In this document: in pieces, positions 35,103-43,648 of the stretch
Position numbering within the stretch: the first letter of the stretch is position 1
How the letters are laid out: each line of letters starts with the position of its first letter
DNA from: Cardiobacterium sp. Marseille-Q4385
GTDB taxonomy: Bacteria; Pseudomonadota; Gammaproteobacteria; Cardiobacteriales; Cardiobacteriaceae
Direction: 5' to 3'
DNA: 64,000 bases
Assembly: GCF_916618745.1 (NCBI RefSeq)
Contig: NZ_OU745373.1
Location: 880,001 to 944,000, forward strand
The notes under the pieces: model-generated
Seen by the model: the letters and a program-made list of their open reading frames with translations, nothing else
What the model was told of the DNA's origin: nothing
Databases searched by the model: none
Made by a program: the position numbers and the translations under genes

Positions 35103-36335
35103 ATGAAAACCCCGCTCTTTCTCCTCCTGACCCTGAACCTCGCCGCTCACGCCGCCGACATCGCCGTTCCTGCCGATGCCGACCTGCAACACTATCTGGA
35201 TAGCGCCCAAGCGGGGGATCACCTGACCCTCGCACCTGCCACCTATCGCGGCAACTTTGTCATCAACACCCCCATTACCCTCAGCGGCAGCACGACGGGC
35301 GAGAGCATCCTTGACGGCGGCGGCAAAGGCAAAGTGCTGCATATCAAAGCTGCCGACAGCACCATTGAGCACCTCACCGTGCAACACTCCGGCAGCAACC
35401 TCTTCGACATGGACGCCGGCATCTTTGCCGACCGTACCGCGCACAACATCCGCATTCATCACAACCACGCCCGCGACAACCTCTTCGGTATCTACGTCTG
35501 GGGACCGGAAAAAGGCATCGTCGAACACAACACCGTCACCGGCCAGACTACCGGCCGCACCAACGACCGGGGTAACGGCATCCAGCTCTGGAAAAGCCTG
35601 CACACCATCATCCGCAACAACACCATCAGCGGCGGGCGCGACGGCATCTACGTCACCAACAGCAAATACAACCTCTTTGAAAACAACACCATCAGCGGCA
35701 TCCGCTTCGGCATCCACTACATGTACACCGAAGACAGCGAAGTGAAAAACAACCACCTCTCCGACCTCGAATCCGCCTACGTCATCATGTTCTCGAACCG
35801 CATCACCGTGCGCGATAACGAAAGCGACAACAGCCGCGAACACGGCCTCATGCTCAACGCCGTCAACCAGTCGGAAATCAGCGGTAACCGCATCAACGGC
35901 GCCAACAAATGCGTCTTCCTCTACAACGCCAACCAGAACGGCTTCCACCACAACCATTTCAGTAACTGCACCATCGGCGTGCATTCCACCGCAGGCTCGA
36001 CGGACAGCCGCATCCACGACAACGCCTACATTGGCAACCAGACCCAGGTCATGTACGTCGGCACCCGCCTCATCGAATGGTCGCTTGACGGGCACGGCAA
36101 CTACTGGAGCGATAACAGCGCCTTCGACCTGAACGGCGACGGCATCGCCGATATGCCCTACCGCCCGAACAACATCCTCGACCAAGTGCTGTGGCGCGCG
36201 CCGAACGCGAAAATCCTCATCAACAGCCCGGCGGCACAACTGCTCAAATACGCACAACAACAATTCCCCGCCATCCACCCCGGCGGCGTGGTGGACAGCT
36301 ACCCGCTGATGAACCCACCGACGGTCGCGCCATGA
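35103..36335 (+). CDS. nosD: NosD-like periplasmic copper-maturation protein
   Basis: 410 residues: signal peptide (MKTPLFLLLTLNLAAHA) and a right-handed parallel beta-helix of CASH-type repeats (N.I.NN.I, about 40-330). It has the NosD-typical C-terminal segment DLNGDGIADMPYRPNNILDQ followed by VLWRAPNAKILINSPA. NosD acts with the NosFY ABC transporter in assembling the CuZ site of nitrous oxide reductase. Here nosZ, nosR, nosF, nosY and nosL are all missing from the neighbourhood, so the gene is an orphan. The three genes that follow (20 nt later) are membrane proteins of an unrelated family. Confidence 0.85.
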   Translation: MKTPLFLLLTLNLAAHAADIAVPADADLQHYLDSAQAGDHLTLAPATYRGNFVINTPITLSGSTTGESILDGGGKGKVLHIKAADSTIEHLTVQHSGSNLFDMDAGIFADRTAHNIRIHHNHARDNLFGIYVWGPEKGIVEHNTVTGQTTGRTNDRGNGIQLWKSLHTIIRNNTISGGRDGIYVTNSKYNLFENNTISGIRFGIHYMYTEDSEVKNNHLSDLESAYVIMFSNRITVRDNESDNSREHGLMLNAVNQSEISGNRINGANKCVFLYNANQNGFHHNHFSNCTIGVHSTAGSTDSRIHDNAYIGNQTQVMYVGTRLIEWSLDGHGNYWSDNSAFDLNGDGIADMPYRPNNILDQVLWRAPNAKILINSPAAQLLKYAQQQFPAIHPGGVVDSYPLMNPPTVAP

Positions 36336-36354
36336 ATCACCACCAGAGCCACCC

Positions 36355-37635
36355 ATGCCTCTCTTCACCCCCGACCTCACCAATCCGCACAGCCGTGGCT
36401 GGGGCGGCAGCAGCCATTCCCCTTGGCGGAACAGCCGGGGCTGGCTGGCCGTCGGCGTCATCCTTCTCAGTATCCTCTATGACCCCAAGGCATCCGCCCT
36501 CTTGGGTCTGACGCACTACGGCTGGCTATGCCTGCTGCTGTGGCTGGCCGTCGCCGTCCACATTTTGCGCAGCGACTATGCCGCCAGCCGTACCGCCTAT
36601 TTCGCCCCCTGCCTCGTCTGCGACCCGCAGGGGCTGACCATCTACGCCCGCAGCGGCCGCATCCAGCAACAATGGCGCTGGCAGGACATTGAAAGCGTCG
36701 CCACCCACGGCATCCTGCAAACCCTGCGCATCACCCCGCGCGACGGCGCGCCGTTTGACTACCACGACCGCCGCCTCGAACGCGAAGGCAATACCTACCG
36801 CATCATCGCCGCCACCGCGCAAGACTGCCTGCGCGGCATCCTGCCGCCCGTCTTGCCCGCCCCGCCTGCCGACTTTACCCATATCTGGTACGAGCAGCCG
36901 CACAAGCATTTCGACAAAAGCCATACCCGCGATAACTACATGCTGACCCTGCTGCTGTGGGTGCTGCTTTTCCTGCCCGCCTTCCTCGGTGCCCGCCTGC
37001 GCGCCTGGCCGGACGGTGCGCCGCTTCTCCTGCGCATCCTCCATCCGCTCACCCTCGTCGCCATCGCCCTCGGCATCCTCTGCATCCTGCGCGTGCTTAT
37101 CCACAACTACCGCCGTACGACTCCCGCCCGGCGACAGGCGGCCATGGATGACAACGGCCTGCATATCTACCGCACGGGTGGCGTTCCGGCACTCAGCCTG
37201 CGTTGGGCGGACATCCTGGGTGTCGAATGGCGGGAAGTCCGCATCGAGCGCCAGAAACACTACCTGCTCTATTTCACCGACCGCCTCGACCACACCTACC
37301 GCCTGGACGTCACCGGCCTGCAAGAGGCCAAAGAGACCTGTCGGGAAATCGCCGCCGTCGTTACCGCTGTTACCGGCAGGCAGCCGTTGCCGCCGCTTGC
37401 GCCGCAATCTCCTGCAACGACGAGCCCAAGCGGCGTCGCCCCGCTGTTCTGGCTCAACCTGCTGCTGACCGCCTGGCTCGTTTGGCTGACCCTGCCCTGC
37501 GCCTACTCCCCGGCACATTGCACCGCCTTCGAGCCGCGCCGCTTCCTTCCGTTCCTTGTTGCTTTCTTCACTGTGAGCCTGCTCAACCTGTACATCGGCG
37601 ACCTCTACCGCCTGTTCGGCAAAAACCGCCGCTGA
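36355..37635 (+). CDS. Membrane protein, two-PH-like-module family (member B)
   Basis: 426 residues of unknown function. Layout: FTPDLTNPHSRGWGG start, two hydrophobic segments (about 30-45, 54-70), soluble module 1 (about 88-170; CDPQGLTIYAR..., QWRWQDIESVATHGILQ, LRITPRDGAPFDY), two hydrophobic segments (about 200-215, 225-250), soluble module 2 (about 260-345; DDNGLHIYR..., LRWADILGVEWRE, LDHTYRLDVTGL) and a final hydrophobic pair (about 362-415). The modules repeat the same order of elements, which suggests an internal duplication. First of three tandem paralogues; from about residue 115 to 225 it is almost identical in DNA to member C. Confidence 0.85.
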   Translation: MPLFTPDLTNPHSRGWGGSSHSPWRNSRGWLAVGVILLSILYDPKASALLGLTHYGWLCLLLWLAVAVHILRSDYAASRTAYFAPCLVCDPQGLTIYARSGRIQQQWRWQDIESVATHGILQTLRITPRDGAPFDYHDRRLEREGNTYRIIAATAQDCLRGILPPVLPAPPADFTHIWYEQPHKHFDKSHTRDNYMLTLLLWVLLFLPAFLGARLRAWPDGAPLLLRILHPLTLVAIALGILCILRVLIHNYRRTTPARRQAAMDDNGLHIYRTGGVPALSLRWADILGVEWREVRIERQKHYLLYFTDRLDHTYRLDVTGLQEAKETCREIAAVVTAVTGRQPLPPLAPQSPATTSPSGVAPLFWLNLLLTAWLVWLTLPCAYSPAHCTAFEPRRFLPFLVAFFTVSLLNLYIGDLYRLFGKNRR

Positions 37636-37638
37636 CCC

Positions 37639-38934
37639 ATGCCCGACGATACCCGGTCGCACTTCGCCCCCGACCTCGCCAATCCGCACAGCCGTGGCTG
37701 GGGCGGCAGCAGTCATTCCCCCTGGCAGAACAGCCGGGGCTGGCTGGCCAGCGGCGCCATCCTCCTCGGTATCCTCTATGACCCCAAGGCGTCCGCCTTC
37801 TTGGGTCTGACGCACTACGGCTGGCTGTACCTGCTGCTATGGCTGGCCGTCGCCATCAGCGTTTTGCGCAGTGACTATGCCGTCAGCCACACCGCCTATT
37901 TCGCTCCCTGCCTCGTCTGCGACCCGCAGGGACTGACCATCTACGCGCGACGCGGCAGTATCCAGCAACAATGGCGCTGGCAGGACATCGAAAACGTCGC
38001 CACCCACGGCATCCTGCAAACCCTGCGCATCACCCCGCGCGACGGCGCGCCGTTTGACTACCGCGACCGCCGCCTCGAACGCGAAGGCAATACCTACCGC
38101 ATCATCGCCGCCACCGCGCAAGACTGCCTGCGCGGCATCCTGCCGCCCGTCTTGCCCGCCCCGCCTGCCGACTTTACCCATATCTGGTACGAGCAGCCGC
38201 ACAAGCATTTCGACAAAAGCCATCCCCGCGATAACTACATGCTGACCCTGCTGCTGTGGGTGCTGCTTTTCCTGCCCGCCTTCCTCGGTGCCCGCCTGCG
38301 CGTCTGGCCGGACGGTGCGCCGCTTCTCCTACGCCTCCTCCATCCGTTCACCCTCTCCGCCATCGCCCTCGGCATCTTCTGTATCCTGCGCGTGTTTATC
38401 CATAGCTACCGCCGCTACCGCCGCACAACTCCCGCCCGGCAACAGGTGGCCATCGATGACAATGGTCTGCATATCTATCGCGCGGGTGGCGGCGCAACAC
38501 TCCACCTGCGCTGGGCGGACATCCTGCACATCGAATGGCGAGAAACCGGCAGCGGGCACCGCCAATGCTACCAGCTCCTACTCACCGACCGCCTCGATCA
38601 CATCTACCGCCTGGACATGACCGACCTGCAAGAGGCCGAAAATACCGGCCGGGAAATCGCCGCTGTCATTACCGCTGTTACCAGCGGACAACCGTTGCCG
38701 CTGCTTGCACCGCAACCACCCACGCCAACTGCCGCAAGCGGCCTCACTTTCTATTTATGCCTCAATCTGCTGCTGACCGCCTGGCTGCTCCACCTGACCT
38801 TCCCCTGCATCTATTTCTCGGCAGATTGCACCACTGCCGACGATCTCCCGTTTCTCGCCTTCTTTATTGCCCTGAACCTGCTCAATGCGCCTATCGGCGA
38901 CCTCTACCGCCTGTTCGGCAAAAATCGCCGCTGA
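37639..38934 (+). CDS. Membrane protein, two-PH-like-module family (member C)
   Basis: 431 residues, tandem copy of member B starting 3 nt after its stop. It opens with FAPDLANPHSRGWGG. The N-terminal hydrophobic pair, first soluble module and the second hydrophobic pair share nearly all bases with B in the stretch 38021-38340, whereas the second module and C-terminal pair (from about 38450) have clearly diverged. Same predicted topology. A protein pair or hetero-oligomer with B and D is possible (inference); no enzyme motif is seen. Confidence 0.85.
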   Translation: MPDDTRSHFAPDLANPHSRGWGGSSHSPWQNSRGWLASGAILLGILYDPKASAFLGLTHYGWLYLLLWLAVAISVLRSDYAVSHTAYFAPCLVCDPQGLTIYARRGSIQQQWRWQDIENVATHGILQTLRITPRDGAPFDYRDRRLEREGNTYRIIAATAQDCLRGILPPVLPAPPADFTHIWYEQPHKHFDKSHPRDNYMLTLLLWVLLFLPAFLGARLRVWPDGAPLLLRLLHPFTLSAIALGIFCILRVFIHSYRRYRRTTPARQQVAIDDNGLHIYRAGGGATLHLRWADILHIEWRETGSGHRQCYQLLLTDRLDHIYRLDMTDLQEAENTGREIAAVITAVTSGQPLPLLAPQPPTPTAASGLTFYLCLNLLLTAWLLHLTFPCIYFSADCTTADDLPFLAFFIALNLLNAPIGDLYRLFGKNRR

Positions 38935-38937
38935 CCC

Positions 38938-40266
38938 ATGCCCGACGAAACCCAATCGCACTTCACCCCCGACCTCGCCAATCCGCAGACTCTTGTCTGG
39001 CGCAACCGTCAGGTTGATTACCGAAGCGGCATTGCCGCATCGCTCTTTATCCTGATTTTCCTGTGGCTCAGTCTGTTGCCACCAGCGGGCGTACAGCAAT
39101 CATGGCGCACGGCAGGAGTGCTCCTTACCGTCTTCCTAACAGCACTTATCTACTGGCGTCATGCCGTTTACGACTTCTTCTGCGACCCGCCGCTAGCCAT
39201 CTGCGACCCGCAGGGACTGACCCTGTACGGCTACTACGGCAAAATTAGCCACCAATGGCGCTGGGACGCCCTGGAACAAGTGACAATCAGCTATGACGCG
39301 ACACCCTTTGAAGAACTCCTTGACAGTTCTCACGCCATTTTGTGCATCACCCTGCGCAACACCGGCGACGGCTACCTACCACCACTGAAGCTGCATGTGG
39401 ACGGTCTGGACGGAGCTTCAGAACTCAACGCACTTGCTATTGCCGCGCAGCGCTACATTGACGGCGAAACGCCCGTGCCCGTTACCCTGCCCACAGGCTG
39501 GCAACGCGACTGGTACAAATACCCCGACCTTGTCCAACGCGGCAACCTCAACCACTTCTGGCTGCTCCTGCCCCAGCTGCTATTGCTGAAAATGACGATC
39601 ACAGCGGGCAAACACCTCCATGCCGCCACAGCGGACGATATCGTCTTCTATATCCCGCTATGGTGCCTTACAGCGATTGCCACCATCGCCGTCTGCCTCA
39701 ATATCCGCCACAACTTTTTCCAACGCACACAGCCGCTCGCCCGCGCCGACTGCCACGGCCTGCATCTGGCACTGCGTCGTACTCCCATTCGGGGTATGCC
39801 CCTGCTCTTCACAGGACCGCTGAATACCCATATCCCATGGCAGGAAATGCGCAAATGTGTCAAACACCTATCCCCCAATCTCTCTTGGGGTGGCAACTAC
39901 ACACAACACATCGGCCTTATCAGCCGCGACGGTCAGCACCGCATCATCATCACCGAATGCCTCGGCAAAAACGATGCACCGACCGAAGACCTCTGCGTCA
40001 CCATCCGCGCCATCCTTGACGGCACCGTGTCACCCACTACCTCGTCCTACCCGCCGCTGCGCGTCCGCCCCTTCGCCTGGTACCTCTTCGCCGCGAATAC
40101 CGGTTACGCCCTCGCGCTCTGCGGCAGCCTTCTGCCCATATGGACGCTCTGCATCGCCGCTTTTGCCAACCTCGTCATCCTCGCCCTACCCTGGCAGTGG
40201 CAGGCAGAATTTAGCGCCCCGCCACCGGATGCCCCGCCGCTGATGCGGGAAAAACCGCACGCCTGA
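38938..40266 (+). CDS. Membrane protein, two-PH-like-module family (member D)
   Basis: 442 residues, third tandem paralogue and the most diverged. It keeps FTPDLANP, CDPQGLTLYGYYGKISHQWRWDALEQV (module 1) and DCHGLHLALRR...PWQEM (module 2), the four internal hydrophobic segments and the terminal pair, but has lost the SRGWGG glycines. It begins 3 nt after member C. Codon use becomes less GC-rich than in B and C. Downstream is the 3' remnant of another gene and the first IS element. Confidence 0.82.
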   Translation: MPDETQSHFTPDLANPQTLVWRNRQVDYRSGIAASLFILIFLWLSLLPPAGVQQSWRTAGVLLTVFLTALIYWRHAVYDFFCDPPLAICDPQGLTLYGYYGKISHQWRWDALEQVTISYDATPFEELLDSSHAILCITLRNTGDGYLPPLKLHVDGLDGASELNALAIAAQRYIDGETPVPVTLPTGWQRDWYKYPDLVQRGNLNHFWLLLPQLLLLKMTITAGKHLHAATADDIVFYIPLWCLTAIATIAVCLNIRHNFFQRTQPLARADCHGLHLALRRTPIRGMPLLFTGPLNTHIPWQEMRKCVKHLSPNLSWGGNYTQHIGLISRDGQHRIIITECLGKNDAPTEDLCVTIRAILDGTVSPTTSSYPPLRVRPFAWYLFAANTGYALALCGSLLPIWTLCIAAFANLVILALPWQWQAEFSAPPPDAPPLMREKPHA

Positions 40267-40284
40267 TGCCTGCCTGCGGGAGCA

Positions 40285-40378
40285 TCAGGTACTTGTGCGC
40301 CTGCGGTAGTCTAGTTCGATGAAGAAAGCGGCAGCGGCCAGCGTCATGTAGGCGACGACGAGGGCAAGCAGGGCCTTA
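40285..40378 (-). pseudogene. 3' remnant of a membrane protein gene cut by an IS
   Basis: The minus strand reads about 30 codons (KALLALVVAYMTLAAAAFFIE...YRRRTST, stop) that enter abruptly from the IS end at 40379. A hydrophobic helix with a basic tail, typical of the C-terminus of a polytopic membrane protein. The rest of the gene is not found in the window. Confidence 0.5.
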
Positions 40379-41151
40379 GAACGTGTTCATTGTCTCAGCC
40401 TCTGCTGTAAACTATTAGCATGAACAGAAAAACCTACCCAAGCGATATCAGTCGCGAGCAATTTGCTCCTCTCCTTCCCCTGCTGGAAAGTGCCCGTAAA
40501 CGCACAGCGCCACGTCAGGTGGACTTGTACGATGTCTTTTGTGCCATTCTCTATCTGCAACGCACTGGCTGCTCCTGGCGCGCTTTGCCGGGCGACTTCC
40601 CCAAATGGCGCACCGTGCATTCCTACTTCCAGAGATGGACTGAGCCACGCGAGAGTGGCATCAGCATCCTTGAGGAAGCATTAAAAAAATCAGGTAGTTG
40701 CGGAGCGCCGCAAGCAGGGACGCCATGAAGCAACCACTTTCCTGATTATTGATGCGCAGAGTGTGAAGAACACGGATACCGCCATAGAAAAAGGCTACGA
40801 TCGGGCAAGAAGGTTAGCGGTATCAAGCGGCATATAGCGGTTGACACGCAAGGTTTGCCGCATGCCCTTGCGGTAACGACGGCGGATGTTACGGATAGAA
40901 AAGGTTGTCTTTTGGCATTAAAACGCGAACTGGATAATCTTGGTGCGATACAAAAAATCCTTGCTGACGGTGGTTACACGGGCAAGGCATTTGCTTCGTC
41001 GGTACAGGAGTTGATTGGTGCGGAGGTAGAGATTGCCAAACGAAACGAATTGCACCGTTTTGCAGTATTACCGAAGCGATGGGTATACGCCGCGGTTTAC
41101 CGCGCTTCAGTGCACTAAAAAATTTGCTTTTTTGGGATTTTGAACAGGTTC
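40379..41151 (+). mobile_element. IS5-family (IS427-group-like) element, copy 1, chimeric and inactive
   Basis: It starts GAACGTGTTCAT next to a TTA target triplet. Up to about 41090 it matches copy 2. From there the sequence switches to an unrelated tail ending TTTGAACAGGTTC, so its right end (GAACCTGTTCAAA inverted) comes from a related but different element. TTA triplets flank it on both sides (40376-40378 and 41152-41154). Relative to copy 2 a G is missing in GATGCGGGC at about 40800. Confidence 0.8.
40420..41118 (+). pseudogene. IS5-family transposase remnant (copy 1)
   Basis: OrfA (40420-40728, MNRKTYPSDISREQFAPLLPLLE...) is intact. OrfB is broken by a one-base deletion and ends after KRWV in foreign sequence, so the catalytic glutamate region (ERSFSWLEKNRRL in copy 2) is missing. 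Cannot encode active transposase. Confidence 0.8.
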
Positions 41152-41154
41152 TTA

Positions 41155-41996
41155 GAACGTGTTCATTGTCTCAGCCTCTGCTGTAAACTATCGGCATGAA
41201 CAGAAAAACCTACCCAAGCGATATCAGTCGCGAGCAATTTGCGCCTCTCCTCCCCCTGCTGGAAAGTGCCCGTAAACGCACAGCGCCACGTCAGGTGGAC
41301 TTGTACGATGTCTTTTGTGCCATTCTCTACCTGCAACGCACTGGCTGCTCCTGGCGCGCTTTGCCGGGCGATTTCCCCAAATGGCGCACCGTGCATTCCT
41401 ACTTCCAGAGATGGACTGAGCCACGCGAGAGTGGCATCAGCATCCTTGAGGAAGCATTAAAAAAATCAGGTAGTTGCGGAGCGCCGCAAGCAGGGGCATC
41501 ATGAAGCAACCACTTTCCTGATTATTGATGCGCAGAGTGTGAAGAACACGGATACCGCCATGGAAAAAGGCTACGATGCGGGCAAGAAGGTTAGCGGTAT
41601 CAAGCGGCATATAGCGGTTGACACGCAGGGTTTGCCGCATGCGCTTGCGGTAACGACGGCGGATGTTACGGATAGAAAAGGCTGCCTGCTAGCATTGGAA
41701 CGTGGGCGGGATAATCTTGGGGCGGTACAAAAAATCCTTGCTGACGGTGGTTACACGGGTAAGGCATTTGCTTCGTCAGTACAGGAGTTGATTGGTGCGG
41801 AGGTAGAGATTGCCAAACGAAACGAATTACACCGCTTTGCGGTATTGCCAAAGCGATGGGTAGTCGAGCGCAGTTTTTCCTGGTTGGAAAAGAACAGACG
41901 GCTTTGGAAAAACTGCGAGCGTAAGTTGAGTACCAGTCTGCAAATGGTAGCTTTGGCTTTCTTGGGAGTCCTGCTACGAAGACTATGAACACGCTC
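41155..41996 (+). mobile_element. IS5-family (IS427-group-like) element, copy 2, complete
   Basis: 842 bp; left end GAACGTGTTCAT, right end inverted GAGCGTGTTCAT (one mismatch), flanked by TTA on both sides (41152-41154 and 41997-41999), fitting a 3-bp TNA target duplication. It sits head to tail behind copy 1 with a shared TTA. Insertion is at the 3' end of a decayed hemW; the right TTA supplies that gene's stop. Confidence 0.85.
41196..41988 (+). CDS. IS5-family transposase, OrfA-OrfB by frameshift
   Basis: OrfA (41196-41504) carries the helix-turn-helix; OrfB (open from 41461, first GTG at 41539) carries the DDE domain: LIIDAQSV (D), LADGGYTGKAF (D) and VVERSFSWLEKNRRL (E). The frames meet at a run of seven A at 41459-41465, where a +1 shift (or loss of one A by transcriptional slippage) joins LKK to a peptide continuing QGHHEATTFLIID, giving a transposase of about 260 residues. 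Apparently intact and possibly active. Confidence 0.82.
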
Positions 41997-42570
41997 TTAG
42001 AGAAAGGCATCCAGCACGTTGTTGAGCAGGGCAAAGCCGCGTTCGCTGGTTTTCAGGTGCTGTTCGATGTCGGCTTCTATCAGCCCTTGCGCGATGAACT
42101 GCGTCAGCGTTGCCCGCAGTTCGTCCAGGGTCAGCGCGCTGCGCTCGTGCCGTGCAGATAGGCGGTTGGCACGCCGTCTTTCAGGCGCAGGGCGTTCATC
42201 ATGAATTCAAATACCTGTTCGTCGCGCGGCACGGTGAAGCGCTGGTCGCGGTAGGGGCTGTCGCCCGCGCCCGCCACTTTTTGCTACGCCCCCGGCGCGC
42301 GGTATTTGCTGCTGCGGCTGATGCTGCCGTCGCGCGTCTGTTTGCCGTGCGCGCCGGCGCCGATGCCGGGGTAGTCGGCGAATTTCGCCTGTTCAAAGGT
42401 GCCGGGGTTGGCTTCCAAGGTGATTTCGCAGCTGTCCGGCAAGGGGCTTAGCGGTTGATGCCGTCGAGCAGCGCGTCAAAGGCGGCACCGCGCAACAGGC
42501 TGGGCGTGCCGCCGCCGATGAAGATGGTTTCAATCGGGCGCAGGTCGAGGTCGTGCGCGAGGCCGGCTCG
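41997..42570 (-). pseudogene. hemW: Decayed hemW (radical-SAM heme chaperone)
   Basis: Minus-strand remnants in family order: IETIFIGGGTPSLLRGAAFDALLDGI; CEITLEANPGTFEQ; a jump to YPGIGAGAHGKQTRDG; FEFMMNALRLKDGVPTAYLHG; and the C-terminal LTQFIAQGLIEADI...GFALLNNVLDAFL. The N-terminus with the CxxxCxxC cluster is missing, about 150 residues between EANPGT and GIGAGAHGK are deleted, and several frameshifts separate the pieces. HemW inserts heme into respiratory enzymes; a functional copy would have to lie elsewhere. An IS5-type element is inserted exactly at its 3' end. Confidence 0.82.
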
Positions 42571-42848
42571 TCGTTGGCTTCATCGACTACCGGGAAGAGG
42601 GCGCGGCAGGTGCGCAGGATGACGATGCAGGCGAGGAGCGGCGGCAGTAGTTCATGAGAATTATTATGGTGGGAATAATTCCTGGAATGATGATATATTT
42701 TTGGGAAGACATGGATAATGATGACGAACGGAAATATGGACAGACGGATTTCTAGCTGTCACGCAGAATGGCGACAGGCACGCCAATAAAGGTATTCTTG
42801 GTGAAGGTGCAAATATGATATTTGCTGGATTACGGCAGGAGGAATTCC
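42571..42848. other. Junction region with short coding remnants
   Basis: GC-rich left part (to about 42650) reads on the minus strand as a hydrophobic remnant (LLPPLLACIVILRTCRALFP). The AT-rich right part carries plus-strand peptides in shifted frames (ENYYGGNNSWNDDIFLGRHG, then after three stops GFLAVTQNGDRHANKG...), ending at 42871 inside the next gene. This looks like the decayed 3' end of a secreted or toxin-like protein, with no start left. It marks the border of the AT-rich island. Confidence 0.45.
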
Positions 42849-43520
42849 ATGAAACTAAACGAATATGTTGAAGTGAGGCCGCCCCGGTCGCAGCAATACT
42901 ATAACCGGGTTTATTTGGGGCTGATCGCCGGGCTGGTCTTGGTCGTTTTTGTTCTGTTCCCCAAAAGAGGCATGGAATTCAAGCGGTATTTGAGCTTTGA
43001 CCAGCAAAAAGGAGACGTCATTTATGTCAAAAGCAGCTCAAGAATACCCAGTAGGGCATCGCGGACGGACTCGGCAGAAGCCAAGAAGCAATATCCCGTC
43101 TTTCCGTCTATGACGATTGTAATCAATGACAAAAATTGGTATTGCCAGTGCTATTTTAATCATTGCTACAGCCGGGATTACTTTAATAACCCGCCCAACA
43201 GCAGGATTCCTGATGACCCTACAAGGAATCGCCGTACAACCATGATAGAAAGCATAGAGGTTCTGCAAACCAACCGGTATCGGTATTGTGTGGTCAGTAA
43301 AATGCGTTATTTGGGAGAGGATTATGATTTAAATGCGGCATATAACGGACACGGCAAGATATTTTTACAAGATGAGCGTTTAAGAAATATTGAGCCCATA
43401 CGGTATGTACATTATAGAGTGCTTGCTTATACAATATTTGCAATATCTTTATTTATGAATATTTGTTTTAATGTAATTGATATTAAGAAAGATAAAGGGG
43501 ATATAGAATGGCAGCTTTAA
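42849..43520 (+). CDS. AT-rich membrane protein of unknown function (paralogue 1)
   Basis: 223 residues, with AGGAGG 6 nt before MKLNEYVEV. One hydrophobic segment near the N-terminus (about 20-38, VYLGLIAGLVLVVFVLFP) and one near the C-terminus (about 193-210), flanking an extracytoplasmic or cytoplasmic domain with the pattern FDQQKGDVI...WYCQCYFNHCYSRDYFN...IEVLQ. This matches the gene at 43645 (FDSAKGDVI...YYCDCNFSPCKNRDYFN...LEILQ). Cysteines in C.C...C are conserved between the two. Low GC compared with neighbours suggests transfer. The layout (paired small membrane proteins after a toxin-like remnant) would suit immunity proteins, but this is speculation. Confidence 0.72.
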   Translation: MKLNEYVEVRPPRSQQYYNRVYLGLIAGLVLVVFVLFPKRGMEFKRYLSFDQQKGDVIYVKSSSRIPSRASRTDSAEAKKQYPVFPSMTIVINDKNWYCQCYFNHCYSRDYFNNPPNSRIPDDPTRNRRTTMIESIEVLQTNRYRYCVVSKMRYLGEDYDLNAAYNGHGKIFLQDERLRNIEPIRYVHYRVLAYTIFAISLFMNICFNVIDIKKDKGDIEWQL

Positions 43521-43648
43521 GTTCTAAATCTATATATATTCTTGCAAGAAGAGATGAATTGCCCCATGAAATTAACTCTATTGTTGGTGCTTCTGTTAGC
43601 TACACCGATTATTCCGACTTCCCATCTACACCAGGAGAAATACTATGA
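43508..43648 (+). CDS. 46-residue coupling ORF between two membrane genes
   Basis: MAALSSKSIYILARRDELPH then EINSIVGASVSYTDYSDFPS. It starts 13 nt before the end of the upstream gene and its TGA overlaps the ATG of the next gene (ATGA), so ribosomes can pass through all three. The segment INSIVGASVSYTDY loosely resembles NELIGASVGYTPY in the porin at 22770. No independent function can be assigned; it may be a real small protein or a remnant kept for coupling. Confidence 0.45.
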   Translation: MAALSSKSIYILARRDELPHEINSIVGASVSYTDYSDFPSTPGEIL

